In this document: positions 31,712 to 40,585 of the stretch, in pieces | Position numbering within the stretch: the stretch's first letter is position 1 | Layout: each line of letters starts with the position of its first letter | NCBI RefSeq assembly: GCF_000510645.1 | Contig: NZ_KI783301.1 | Location: 2,363,151-2,427,150, forward strand | Reading direction: 5' to 3' | Origin: Thermicanus aegyptius DSM 12793 | GTDB lineage: Bacteria; Bacillota; Bacilli; Thermicanales; Thermicanaceae | DNA length: 64,000 nucleotides | Notes under the pieces: generated by a model | Seen by the model: the letters and a program-made list of their open reading frames with translations, nothing else | The model's database searches: none | What the model was told of the DNA's origin: nothing | Program-made: the position numbers and the translations under genes

Positions 31712-32947
31712 TCAAATAGATGTAGAGGGTTCTACGCAAGCATTCTTTCTTTCGGATACCCTCATCATGATGAGACCTGCCCATAAGATCGATATCCCGG
31801 AGACGATGAAAAGGGAGGGAAAACCGGTTCGATCAACAACCCAACCAAACAGCGGAGGCGAGAGGATCGCTGCGAGGGAGGAAAAGAAATAATAGAACCC
31901 GGTGTAGGTTCCCACCTGCCTCTCGTTCGTGAAGCTAACCACCATGGGATAGGAATTGATGGTAAAAAGGGCGTTTAGAATCCCCGCCACGGGGAGGAGG
32001 ATTTGGATCAACGTAAAATTATGTACAGAGGAAAAGAGAAGGATGAGAAGCCCCAGGAGAAGTGCTCCGGTTGTCATCGTCTTCCGTTTGCCGATGCGCG
32101 CACCGATCCAACCTGCGGGAAGGGAAAAGATCAAAAAAGAGAGGGCATAAAATCCCAAGGTAAAAGAGGATGTCCCTTCAGGAATGCCTAAAACAAGCTT
32201 GGCATAACGGGTAAAGAAGGTTTCTACGGCGCCAAAACCTGCGATCATGAAGAAAATGGCCAGCAGGGTGAAGAGGGGGACTTTCTCTTTCGCCGACACT
32301 AACCTGCCCAGAGAGCGAAATAGAGGCTCTCCCCTCCGGGTCTCCTTCTCTTTCCTATAGGCGGCCACAGGCTCCCGGATGGTGAAGAAGAGAAGGAAAG
32401 GAATGAGGAGAGAGAGAATCCCGACTAAGAGGAAAGGAGAAGAGGGTTCCATGTTGTAGAGCTGGGATCCGAGAAAAAACATAATAAGCGCCCCCAAACC
32501 ACCCATAAAGTTAATAATCCCGTTCGCTTCGCTTCTCCTCGCTTCCGGCACGATATCCGGCATGAGGGCGACAACGGGGGAACGGTAGAGGGCGACGATG
32601 ATGGTAAAAACCAAATCCATGGCCAATAGCCCAAAAATGGTAGGCAGCGTCGCCATATGAGGGAGAAGGATGTAGAGGAGCCCTGCGAGTGGCATCCCAA
32701 TCACGATATAAGGCATCCGCCTTCCCAACCGGGTATACGTACGATCGCTCAAAGCCCCGATGATGGGGAGAAAAATAAGGTTAGCTGCATTATCCCACAC
32801 CATCACAAACCCGATAAAAGTGTTACTGTCGGTATATCGCCCTAAGAAGATCGGCATATACGAGTTATAGGCGGCCCAGACCATTGAAATGACCATGAAG
32901 CCGGTCCCCAGTATAAAGATTTTCCCAAATTGAAGCCGCTCTCTCAT
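31712..32947 (-). CDS. MFS transporter, SLC45/GPH-like
   Basis: A 411-residue carrier with 12 predicted helices. GALSDRTYTRLGRRMPYIVI is the motif-A loop of the SLC45/glycoside-pentoside-hexuronide-like branch, and ALMPDIVPEARRSEANGIIN a second family signature. Substrates in this branch are mostly sugars; the identity here is unknown. ATG 32947 has GAGGAG 8 nt upstream. It lies between an SLH gene and the ZorAB-like pair but is separated from both by terminators. Confidence 0.85.
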   Translation of the reverse strand: MRERLQFGKIFILGTGFMVISMVWAAYNSYMPIFLGRYTDSNTFIGFVMVWDNAANLIFLPIIGALSDRTYTRLGRRMPYIVIGMPLAGLLYILLPHMATLPTIFGLLAMDLVFTIIVALYRSPVVALMPDIVPEARRSEANGIINFMGGLGALIMFFLGSQLYNMEPSSPFLLVGILSLLIPFLLFFTIREPVAAYRKEKETRRGEPLFRSLGRLVSAKEKVPLFTLLAIFFMIAGFGAVETFFTRYAKLVLGIPEGTSSFTLGFYALSFLIFSLPAGWIGARIGKRKTMTTGALLLGLLILLFSSVHNFTLIQILLPVAGILNALFTINSYPMVVSFTNERQVGTYTGFYYFFSSLAAILSPPLFGWVVDRTGFPSLFIVSGISILWAGLIMMRVSERKNACVEPSTSI

Positions 32948-33096
32948 CGCTTTTTCTCCTCGTTAATCAGGATAATAAAAGAAAGACATAAAAAAACATA
33001 CTTTCTGTTTTATTGTATCATTCTAATATGAATAAATCGTAAGTTTTTGATCTCTTTTTTGTAAAAAAATCGGGGAATTCATTAATAAATGTGCAG

Positions 33097-33128
33097 CAAA
33101 AAAGGCCAAGCTCATCTCCGCTTGGCCC
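33097..33128 (-). terminator. Terminator of the large SLH gene
   Basis: GGGCCAAGC, loop GGAGATGA, GCTTGGCC, then TTTTTTGC on the minus strand, 26 nt after the stop. Confidence 0.85.
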
Positions 33129-33153
33129 AAATCGTGATCCAAAAGGGATCGGA

Positions 33154-34833
33154 CTATCCTACAATCTTCACCACCACACCACCCTCCACATAGAGGGTCA
33201 CTTCTTCTCCAATCCGCAGGTCTCCAATTCCTTTCACCGCTCCATTGATGCGAACCTCCGCCTTGGGATCCAGTTTTAAAACCAGATTTTGACCGTTCTC
33301 CAGTCGGAGTGTCAAGCTCCCCGTCCCATTCGTCCCCACCAGGATCATGCTCTGAATCTCACCCTTATACACGATCTGCGGGTGAGAGAGAAGATCGATC
33401 CTCTTAACCAAACCGTCAAAGGTGGTGATCTCCACCGTATCCCCTTCTTTCACATCGGTAAAGCTTTTCTCCTTTCCTCCTTCAAAAACGGAAAACTGGT
33501 GAGCCAGGCCATAGGCTTTGTACACCTCTTGACCTACGCTTAAACGGATCGAGCCGCTTTGGGAGGAATCAGGTGCTTTCGTCTGTGCGACAATCCCTTT
33601 TTGTTTGGCCACGACCCCATATACCTTAATTTCCGTCACCAGCTGATCCTTTACCTTAATCTCCGCCCTCTGGTTAAGCTTAAGATCGGTCAGATGAAGG
33701 GCAAGGCCATCTGTCTTTACCACCGTCTCCCTCGTCAGGGTGAAGGTCTTATTGACGGCTCCCAAGTCAAGTTTTAATACCCCGTCTGCGGTCGCGGTCG
33801 GCAGAGTTAATTCATCGATGCTTCCCTTAACATCGACCTCTCCCCCCGTCTCATCGGAAGAGCCGTTCGAACGAAGATCGACTAAGAGGACGGAGCCGTC
33901 CTTATCGTAAATGACGGTGACCCAGTATCCTGCTTTGAGCTCGCCGTTGGTAATCAAATGCCCGTCCAGATAAAGATAAGCATCTTCATCCAGATTCACC
34001 GTGACGAGATCGCCATTCGCCTTCTTTACCACGAAGGAGTTGGCATCGGGAGCCACCAAGTAAACATTCCCCTGCACGCCAGAGATCACCCCTTCGTCGA
34101 GCCAGTCCATCCGGTCCAAAAGTGTGGCCATCTCCGCCCGGGTAACGGGTTTGTTGGGTTGAAAGGTTCCATTGGGGAAACCGGTTACGAGCCCCTTTTC
34201 TAGCGCAACCGCCACATAGCCCACCGCTCCGGCTGAAATCTTATGGGCATCCTTAAAGGGGAGGGAAGTATTCATCTTGGCGAGGGCTTCATCTTCATAG
34301 CCTAATGCTCGGACCAACAGGGTCGCCACCCATTCCCGGGCCGCCGGTTTTTCAGGCTGGAACTGATCCAAGTTGGCATCGAAAAGCCCCGACTCCAAGG
34401 CAACGGCTATGTAGCCTTCCGCCCAGCCATATTTCTGGTCGATCAAACGGGCGTCCCGGAACTGGAGGATCACATCCCCTTTGCTCTTTGCCTCCTCTTC
34501 TTTACCCATCAAACGGACGGCGGCCACAACCGCCTCTGCCCGGGTTATCGATCGGTTCGGCATGAAGTAACCTTGCCCATTGCCGATGAAAATCCCTTGC
34601 CCAGCCAACTTAATGATGGACTTGATCGCCCACTCCGCTTCCATCTCATCCTTAAAGAAGAATTTCTTCCCCGTAAGTTTACCCCCCTGCTTTAGGGAAA
34701 AGCCAACCTTTCCTTTCACATCTTTCTCCCCATGATCCTCATCCTTATTCGAATCTGCGAAAACGGGTTGAGCCAACAAGCCCACCGCTAAAGAAACAGT
34801 GAGCACTGTGGTTCCTACTCTTTTCCAAACCAT
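33154..34833 (-). CDS. SLH-domain surface protein
   Basis: A 559-residue secreted protein: signal peptide (VGTTVLTVSLAVGLLAQPVF, cleavage near FADS), three SLH repeats at about 55-245 (SITRAEAVVAAVRLM, AAREWVATLLVRALG, VTRAEMATLLDRMD), then about 300 residues of beta-rich modules (VQGNVYLVAPDANSFVVKKA, VKGSIDELTLPTATADG, EGDTVEITTFDGLVKRIDLL). The repeated short beta modules resemble the non-SLH part of S-layer-associated proteins; no catalytic domain is visible. ATG 34833 has GGGAG 8 nt upstream and is preferred over ATG 34854. Probably a wall-bound S-layer or adhesion protein. Confidence 0.85.
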   Translation of the reverse strand: MVWKRVGTTVLTVSLAVGLLAQPVFADSNKDEDHGEKDVKGKVGFSLKQGGKLTGKKFFFKDEMEAEWAIKSIIKLAGQGIFIGNGQGYFMPNRSITRAEAVVAAVRLMGKEEEAKSKGDVILQFRDARLIDQKYGWAEGYIAVALESGLFDANLDQFQPEKPAAREWVATLLVRALGYEDEALAKMNTSLPFKDAHKISAGAVGYVAVALEKGLVTGFPNGTFQPNKPVTRAEMATLLDRMDWLDEGVISGVQGNVYLVAPDANSFVVKKANGDLVTVNLDEDAYLYLDGHLITNGELKAGYWVTVIYDKDGSVLLVDLRSNGSSDETGGEVDVKGSIDELTLPTATADGVLKLDLGAVNKTFTLTRETVVKTDGLALHLTDLKLNQRAEIKVKDQLVTEIKVYGVVAKQKGIVAQTKAPDSSQSGSIRLSVGQEVYKAYGLAHQFSVFEGGKEKSFTDVKEGDTVEITTFDGLVKRIDLLSHPQIVYKGEIQSMILVGTNGTGSLTLRLENGQNLVLKLDPKAEVRINGAVKGIGDLRIGEEVTLYVEGGVVVKIVG

Positions 34834-34963
34834 CTTCTCATCTCCCTTATCCATGAATTTATGGCTCCATCATTGAATACGGATGGAGGAGAGATTTGGG
34901 GGGGGAATTGAGATCTTAAACGTGATAGAATAGAGGGGAGAAAGAAAAAAGGATCGGAAAGAG

Positions 34964-35920
34964 ATGAACGGAAGTAGGGACAACAAAAAGGTAACAGTAG
35001 CCATCATCGGAGGAGGACCTGCGGGAATCTCCTCCGCCATTTGGTGTAAACGGTTAGGAATGGTGCCCCTCCTCTTCGAAGAAAAGGAGAGAATCGGAGG
35101 AGCCCTCCATCAAATCCATGGCCCCCTCATCGATTATCCGGGCCGATGGGGAAAAAACGGGGAGGAGTTCCTCCATCATTTGGAGGAACATCTTCACCTG
35201 CTGCAAATTCCCGTTCATAACGAGGAGAAAGTGACCTCCCTGGAAATGAGAGATAAAGGGGGAAGCATCACAACCGAGATGGGCCTATACGAAGCGGACT
35301 ATGTGATTCTTGCCACCGGCACCCGGCCGCGCCGCCTGCATATTCCCGGAGAAGAAGAGATGTTTGCCAGGGGAGAGATCTACTCCACCCATCGGAATCG
35401 GGAAGCGCTCCGGGGAAAACGAGTTCTCATCGTGGGCGGAGGAGACCGGGCCGTAGAAACCGCTTTAAACCTCCTTCCCTATGCGGAAGCGATTCATCTC
35501 GTTCATCGAAGAGAGCACTTTCGGGCCCGTTCGGAATGGATGGGGAAATTGAGGGAGTCAAAGGTTTTAATCCATACGAATACGCGGCTTAAGGCGATTT
35601 TAGGAGAGGGAAAGGTAGAGGGAGCCCTTCTCAGTACTTCTCCTGCCCATGAACAACTCCTCCCCGTAGATGCCGTTCTGATCCGCATTGGGAATGAACC
35701 GGTTGTGGAGTTAATCCCTCCTTCATTGCGGAAGGGGAACGGGGCGCCACACGTGGATGAAAACGGGGCAACCCGCCATCCCCGCCTCTTTGCCGTCGGG
35801 GATCTGGTTACCCCGCCGCCCTTCTGCAGCATCGCGGTCGCAGTGGGACAGGGAATGCGCGCAGCAAAACAAATTCTGGAACAGGAGAAGGAGATCGAGC
35901 AAAGGGAAAGACCGACGTAG
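34964..35920 (+). CDS. TrxR-like FAD/NAD(P) oxidoreductase, probably ferredoxin-NADP+ reductase type
   Basis: A 318-residue two-dinucleotide-domain flavoprotein. VTVAIIGGGPAGISSAIWCK binds FAD, GKRVLIVGGGDRAVETALNL binds NAD(P), and LFAVGDLVTPPPFCSIAVAV is the C-terminal FAD motif. The redox-active CxxC of thioredoxin reductase is absent (IYSTHRNREALRG occupies the site), and HLVHRREHFRARSEW resembles TrxR-type ferredoxin-NADP+ reductases such as B. subtilis YumC. It may connect NADPH to ferredoxin, fitting the ferredoxin-based metabolism seen elsewhere in the window. Start ATG 34964, with a weak AAGGA upstream. Confidence 0.8.
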   Translation: MNGSRDNKKVTVAIIGGGPAGISSAIWCKRLGMVPLLFEEKERIGGALHQIHGPLIDYPGRWGKNGEEFLHHLEEHLHLLQIPVHNEEKVTSLEMRDKGGSITTEMGLYEADYVILATGTRPRRLHIPGEEEMFARGEIYSTHRNREALRGKRVLIVGGGDRAVETALNLLPYAEAIHLVHRREHFRARSEWMGKLRESKVLIHTNTRLKAILGEGKVEGALLSTSPAHEQLLPVDAVLIRIGNEPVVELIPPSLRKGNGAPHVDENGATRHPRLFAVGDLVTPPPFCSIAVAVGQGMRAAKQILEQEKEIEQRERPT

Positions 35921-35935
35921 ATTGGAGTCGTAGCG

Positions 35936-36082
35936 TATGTAGAAGTTGCAGCCGGCAAATGGACGGGAATGTTCAACCTGCCATAAGGTTGATTGGTTTT
36001 ATATGTAAGTTTAGATTTCAGCCGGCAAGTTCACAGGAATCTCCAACCTTCGATAGGGCCGGTTCGGTTCGTTACGTAGGTG
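35936..36082. repeat. Degenerate tandem repeat, period about 67 bp
   Basis: Two adjacent units align through TATGTA, CAGCCGGCAA, GGAAT, CAACCT, ATAGG and GGTTCGGTT-like blocks, with the start of a third (TACGTAGG). On the minus strand the units could encode related peptides (RLNIPVHLPAA and RLEIPVNLPAE) but are interrupted by stops. Possibly a decayed duplicated gene fragment. Confidence 0.5.
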
Positions 36083-36142
36083 GGACTTAAACCGGAAAAT
36101 GTCCGAGCAAAAAAGAAACCAAAAGAGAAAGGATAGAATGGA

Positions 36143-36649
36143 ATGGAACGGTATGAAGACCTTCAAGGTTCTCCCCTCTTCCTCACCTTCACCCCTTCCG
36201 AATTCAGAAAACCGGGGCATGTCCTCATCCTCCCCTATTATAAAGGAAATCTCCTTTTTATCCGTCATCGGATAAGGGGCATCGAATTTCCCGGAGGAAA
36301 GATCGAACAGGGGGAGACCCCCATGGCCGCGGCAGTCCGGGAAGTGTATGAAGAAGCAGGGGCATCCCTCCGTGAAATTCATCTGATCGGACAGTACATC
36401 CTTCCGGCATACCGACCGGAACTGATCAAATCGATCTATGTGGCGACGGTAGAGCAGCTTCTTCCTCTCCCAGGGATGACGGACTCCCTGGGACCGATTC
36501 AGTTCGATCCCCTTCCCCTCGATGTGAAAGAAGACCCGCGCTTCAGCCCATACATGAAAGATGCGGTCTACCCTCGTCTCCTCCAAGTTTTGGGGATCAC
36601 CGCACCCACACCGACGGAAATCTCTTGCCTGGAAGAAGGAGATGCCTAG
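36143..36649 (+). CDS. ytkD: Nudix hydrolase, YtkD-like (8-oxo-dGTP/nucleoside triphosphatase)
   Basis: A 168-residue Nudix protein with a perfect box GGKIEQGETPMAAAVREVYE followed by EAG. The flanking IRGIEFPGGK, ESIYVATVEQLL-like strand (KSIYVATVEQLL) and FSPYMKDAVYPRL match B. subtilis YtkD, which hydrolyses 8-oxo-dGTP and other nucleoside triphosphates and is expressed in sporulation and stress. ATG 36143 has AAAGGA 9 nt upstream. It overlaps the convergent flavoprotein gene by 4 bp at the 3' end. The final residues (TAPTPTEISCLEEGDA) extend slightly beyond YtkD. Confidence 0.85.
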   Translation: MERYEDLQGSPLFLTFTPSEFRKPGHVLILPYYKGNLLFIRHRIRGIEFPGGKIEQGETPMAAAVREVYEEAGASLREIHLIGQYILPAYRPELIKSIYVATVEQLLPLPGMTDSLGPIQFDPLPLDVKEDPRFSPYMKDAVYPRLLQVLGITAPTPTEISCLEEGDA

Positions 36650-37929
36650 TTTTCTTCCGAGAAAGTCTTTTCCAAAGCATAGGAAGCGGCCGCCCGACCG
36701 GCCAGGTACCCACTGGAGAAAGCAACGGTGATATTATATCCCCCTGTGTGGCCGTGCACATCCATGATCTCACCGGCAAAGTATAACCCCCGAACCAGCT
36801 TGGAAGAAAAGGTTTTCGGATCAATCTCTTTGACGCTTACCCCTCCTCCGGTGACAAACGACTCCTCCAGAGAGAGAGTTCCGGTGATGCGGACGGGCCA
36901 ACCCTTAAGAAAGGAAAGAAGGGTATCCACCTCTTTCCTGGAAAGTTGGGCTCCGACCTTCTCCCCTTCAATCTCTGCATACTGAAGAAAGAGGGGAATC
37001 ATCCGTTCCGGTAAAAACCCTTTTAATGAATTCTTCACCGTCTTTTTCCCATCATCTTTCACCCTTTTCCATATTTCCCGGGAAAGAATCTCCCCCGTTG
37101 ACCGGGGAAAAAGATCAATGCGGGCGAGGAGCCTCTCGGAAGGATCCTTCATCAAAGCGCGGGAAACATAGTGGCCCAGCCGGAGGGCGGCAGGGCCGGA
37201 GAGTCCAAAATGGGTGAAAAGGAGATCCCCCTCCTGGGTCGTTATCCTCTTCCCATTGTGAACATATAAGGAGATCTCAATCTCCCGGAGGGAGAGTCCT
37301 TGGAGCATGCCTTTCCTGATCCACTCCTCATCGGATCGCAAAGGCACCTCGGTGGGATAGAGAGGAGTAATCGTATGTCCAAGCTCTCGGGCCCACTCAT
37401 ATCCGTCACCGGTAGAGCCTGTACGGGGAACCGATTTCCCACCGGTCGCCACGATGACCGCTCTTCCCGGGATGACTTCCCCATCGCGGAGCCGCACTCC
37501 CTGAATCGCTCCCTCTTTCGCCAGCACCTGCCCCACCGGCGCTTTGGTGCGCAAGGTGACTCCCCTCTCCCGGATGAAGGCGATGAGACTCTTCGCCACG
37601 GTCAAGGCACTGTCCGTCACCGGAAACATCCGCCCATGATCCTCCTCCTTCAAAAGAACCCCTAATCCTTCAAAAAAACGGATAATTTCCCGGTTGCCGA
37701 AGGTAGAAAAGGCGGAATACATAAAACGTCCATTCCCTGGGATATTGGCGATAAGGGCGTCGATCTCCTTTGCGTTGGTCACGTTGCATCGCCCGCCCCC
37801 AGAGATGATCAACTTCCTTCCCAATTTTTCCCCTTTCTCCAAGAGGAGAACTTTGGCACCCTGTGTAACCGCCCCAACGGCTGCCATCAAGCCGGCGCTC
37901 CCTCCCCCCACCACGATCACATCATACAA
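36646..37929 (-). CDS. HI0933/YtfP-family flavoprotein (BaiN-like)
   Basis: About 427 residues: YDVIVVGGGSAGLMAAVGAV binds FAD, KLIISGGGRCNVTNAKEIDA is the family signature, and FAGEIMDVHGHTGGYNITVA the C-terminal FAD motif. The HI0933 family is widely conserved; some members act as reductases of steroids or other enones, but the general role is unknown. The start is TTG 37929 after GGAAGGGATTCCGG; the longer frame to 37965 lacks a ribosome binding site and would precede the FAD fold with basic residues. It follows the FemAB gene by 51 bp on the same strand. Confidence 0.87.
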   Translation of the reverse strand: MYDVIVVGGGSAGLMAAVGAVTQGAKVLLLEKGEKLGRKLIISGGGRCNVTNAKEIDALIANIPGNGRFMYSAFSTFGNREIIRFFEGLGVLLKEEDHGRMFPVTDSALTVAKSLIAFIRERGVTLRTKAPVGQVLAKEGAIQGVRLRDGEVIPGRAVIVATGGKSVPRTGSTGDGYEWARELGHTITPLYPTEVPLRSDEEWIRKGMLQGLSLREIEISLYVHNGKRITTQEGDLLFTHFGLSGPAALRLGHYVSRALMKDPSERLLARIDLFPRSTGEILSREIWKRVKDDGKKTVKNSLKGFLPERMIPLFLQYAEIEGEKVGAQLSRKEVDTLLSFLKGWPVRITGTLSLEESFVTGGGVSVKEIDPKTFSSKLVRGLYFAGEIMDVHGHTGGYNITVAFSSGYLAGRAAASYALEKTFSEEN

Positions 37930-37980
37930 CCGGAATCCCTTCCTTTGCCCTTTCCGTCTGCCCAACCTCCGTTCCGCACA

Positions 37981-39288
37981 TTACGTTCTTTTTAAGAGTT
38001 TCCTGAGGCTTCTTCTCGCTTTGCGGAAACGGGGGAGCAGAACCTCCCATGCATAATAGAGAGGTTTGTGGATGATCAGATCAAATTCACCGAGGAACTC
38101 GGTAAATTCTCCTCCAAACCCTTTCTTAAACCGGTATAATCCGTACAAAGGATTCTCCGGGGACAGATCTCCCGAAATCCCTCGGAAATCATAAAGCTTG
38201 GCTCCGTTTCTCTTCGACCAGCGAATCATTTCCCATTGAATGAGGGCATTCGGCATCAAATTCCGATAGATGTTATCGCTCGCCCCGTACAAATACCAAG
38301 CCTTATCCCCAAAAATGAGGAGGATGGCCCCGGAGACGATGATGCCTTCCGGATGTGCGTTCCGTTCCTGGAGGAGGTTTCTTTTTTTCTCTTCCAACTC
38401 CTTTAACTTCTCCTCCAAAGAAAGGAGCTGGGACGAAATCTCTCTCTCACCTTCCCCCTCGTCGAGTCGCTCTTTTTTCTTTTCCAATCTCCCTCTATCC
38501 TTCAACAGGCGCTCTCTCTCCTCCTCCATCTCCGTCAACGCCTGATCCGAATTATAGCGGGCAAGGAAGAGTTTCATCATCCCCCCCGGGACAAGGGTGT
38601 CATACATCTCCTGAAAATAACGGAGGGGGCGGGTGATAAACCCATCCCGTTCGCCGGTCACCTTCATGATCTCCGTGAAGCGAACCAGATCTTCCCGTTT
38701 TCCTTCGATGATCTCAATCCCTTTTCTCTCCGCCAGCCGGATGTTATACCGGGTTTTCGGATGAAAGTGCTTAAAGATCTCCTCTTCCGGAGGGGTGATA
38801 TCCAACCGAAAACAGAAGCGGGGCTGGATTCCGTCGAAATCAAGGGCGAAACCTTTGTGACGGTACCCCAATTCCCCCATCGTCCCAATCAAGTCTTCAT
38901 GATTCTCCCCGCCGGGAATGGCGTTCCCCTCCGGATCCCGATCCATCCGCTTAACGTCGGGATCGATTTTCACGAAAACGGCCCCCATCTTCTTCGCCAT
39001 CTTTTTGATCTCACGGGTAAAGGCTTCCAGCAAAGGGCGATCGTAAAAATCGATCACAAACCCCCGCGGGGCATAGAGGATCGGCTTTTTTACCAAAGGA
39101 AGGCTGCGGCTTAAAAGCAAGGCACACGCCTTTAATTCCCCCTTCTCCTCAAGGCCCACCCTGTGCATCTTCCATTCATGGAGGCTCTTAAATTCCCCCC
39201 ATTCGCTGGATTGCAGGACATGCCCTTTCGGATGGGATGCTACAAATTGATTAAACCTGGACTTTTCCACGTTCTCGATAAAGTTCAT
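37981..39288 (-). CDS. FemAB-family peptidoglycan bridge aminoacyltransferase
   Basis: A 435-residue Fem transferase: two GNAT-like domains (HPKGHVLQSSEWGEFKSLHE at the start; FHPKTRYNIRLAERKGIEII; AWYLYGASDNIYRNLMPNAL; LYDFRGISGDLSPENPLYGL; RFKKGFGGEFTEFLGEFDL). A coiled-coil arm at about 255-335 (EERERLLKDRGRLEKKKERL) resembles the helical arm of FemA and FemX. These enzymes add amino acids from aminoacyl-tRNA to the lipid II stem peptide. ATG 39288 has AGAGG 7 nt upstream and overlaps the end of the alanine racemase gene by 38 bp, indicating coupling. The added amino acid is unknown. Confidence 0.9.
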   Translation of the reverse strand: MNFIENVEKSRFNQFVASHPKGHVLQSSEWGEFKSLHEWKMHRVGLEEKGELKACALLLSRSLPLVKKPILYAPRGFVIDFYDRPLLEAFTREIKKMAKKMGAVFVKIDPDVKRMDRDPEGNAIPGGENHEDLIGTMGELGYRHKGFALDFDGIQPRFCFRLDITPPEEEIFKHFHPKTRYNIRLAERKGIEIIEGKREDLVRFTEIMKVTGERDGFITRPLRYFQEMYDTLVPGGMMKLFLARYNSDQALTEMEEERERLLKDRGRLEKKKERLDEGEGEREISSQLLSLEEKLKELEEKKRNLLQERNAHPEGIIVSGAILLIFGDKAWYLYGASDNIYRNLMPNALIQWEMIRWSKRNGAKLYDFRGISGDLSPENPLYGLYRFKKGFGGEFTEFLGEFDLIIHKPLYYAWEVLLPRFRKARRSLRKLLKRT

Positions 39289-40414
39289 TCTCTTCCTCTT
39301 TCCTCTTCCCAATGTAGTATCGCTCGACTTGTTCACTTACCGTTAAGATGGAGGAAGGCTTGATGAGGAGGATGCTCCCCCTCTTCACCTCCTCTTCCCG
39401 GGTCACATCAACCAAAACAAAGTTCATGAAGGGCTTTCCCACAACCTTTAAGGGGCGTCCCTGATAAAAGAAAGTGGGGGGTGGAAAAAAGGCATGGTAG
39501 AAGAGACGAAGGAATCCTTTCACTTTTTCCCTCCAATTCCCTTCGACTCTGCTTCGAATCCATCCATACCCATCCTTCGTCCCATAGGGTAATACGGCAA
39601 GGCGCATCCTTTGGTTCGCCCTGAAGGAAGCGCCATATCCCACATATTCTCCCTTTGGAACCTGGATGATCTCCAAGACCCTCCCCTTTAACTGATATAC
39701 CCTGGCGAGTCCAATTCTTTTTTTGGTCGCCACCGGTCCGTAGAGGGCATTACCGATTCGCACCATATTGAAGCGGGCTTCCGGATAGTCGATGGCCATC
39801 TCGCTATTGGCCATATGTACGAGGGGGATCTCGAGTCCCTCCTTCTTAAAAGTGGAGAGGGATTCTTGAAAGATCTTTAACTGATGTGCTGCAAAACTCG
39901 CATTTTGTGCTAAGGTTACGGCAAAATGAGAATAAACCCCTTCCAGGGTGAGCTCCCTTTTCTCCCGGATAAGGGGAATCCAAGAGGGAATCTCCTGCAG
40001 GCGGATGCCGAAGCGGTTCATTCCCGTATTGATCTTCAAATGATAAGAAATACCTCTCCCCAGCAGGACCGCCGTCCCATGGAGGGAGAGGAGATCCTCT
40101 TTCTTATCGACGGTAGGGGTGAGGTTATATTGAATGACGGAAAAGGGATCAAAATAGGGGCTTAAGATAAGAATGGGAGCCCGGATCCCCTCTTTCCGGA
40201 GCATGATGCCCTCCTCCATAGAGCTCACTCCCAGATAGAACACCTGATGCTCCAGGAAACGGGCCAACTCAACCATCCCTAGCCCATACCCGTTCGCCTT
40301 CACCACCGCCATAATCTTCTGCCCAGGCATCTCCGCTTTGATGCGAGATAGGTTCTTAGCGACGGCATTTAGATCGACCTCAAGCCATAACGTTAATTTT
40401 TCCGTTTCTTCCAC
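39251..40414 (-). CDS. alr: Alanine racemase
   Basis: A 387-residue fold-III PLP enzyme: KIMAVVKANGYGLGMVELA with PLP lysine K39, LKINTGMNRFGIRLQE, VHMANSEMAIDYPEARFNMV, RIGNALYGPVA, and the second catalytic tyrosine in EYVGYGASF. It makes D-alanine for peptidoglycan. An insertion at about 295-330 (REKVKGFLRLFYHAFFPPPT) is hydrophobic and not typical of Alr. Paired with a FemAB gene by overlap, it may be a second, specialised racemase; that is inference. The start is GTG 40414 with GGCGGG 8 nt upstream. Confidence 0.88.
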   Translation of the reverse strand: MEETEKLTLWLEVDLNAVAKNLSRIKAEMPGQKIMAVVKANGYGLGMVELARFLEHQVFYLGVSSMEEGIMLRKEGIRAPILILSPYFDPFSVIQYNLTPTVDKKEDLLSLHGTAVLLGRGISYHLKINTGMNRFGIRLQEIPSWIPLIREKRELTLEGVYSHFAVTLAQNASFAAHQLKIFQESLSTFKKEGLEIPLVHMANSEMAIDYPEARFNMVRIGNALYGPVATKKRIGLARVYQLKGRVLEIIQVPKGEYVGYGASFRANQRMRLAVLPYGTKDGYGWIRSRVEGNWREKVKGFLRLFYHAFFPPPTFFYQGRPLKVVGKPFMNFVLVDVTREEEVKRGSILLIKPSSILTVSEQVERYYIGKRKEEENELYRERGKVQV

Positions 40415-40463
40415 GCGAATGACCCGCCTCTTTGATGGATAAAATTAGTCTAACCATTGTTTG

Positions 40464-40492
40464 AGTATAACAAACCCAATACCCTTTGGAAA
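40464..40492 (-). promoter_or_regulatory. Extended -10 promoter of the alr-femAB unit
   Basis: TTTCCA, 17-nt spacer ending TGT, TATACT (40469-40464) on the minus strand, 50 nt before the GTG start. Confidence 0.5.
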
Positions 40493-40585
40493 CCAAATGG
40501 CAAAATCTGCTTCGATATCTTTTTTCATTTTTCACCACGTGTTGATGATCCCCGCTTCTTATACCGTCGATCCGTCCACCGACCA

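Noticed and set aside
29175-34833. Complete Zorya defence system
   Set aside because: Only the ZorA/ZorB-like pair is present. The flanking genes are a HAD phosphatase, an MFS carrier and an SLH protein, with terminators between units.
36011-36586. Long minus-strand open frame opposite the Nudix gene
   Set aside because: It is the antisense of a clear YtkD-like gene and has no domain pattern; only its last codons overlap the degenerate repeat.
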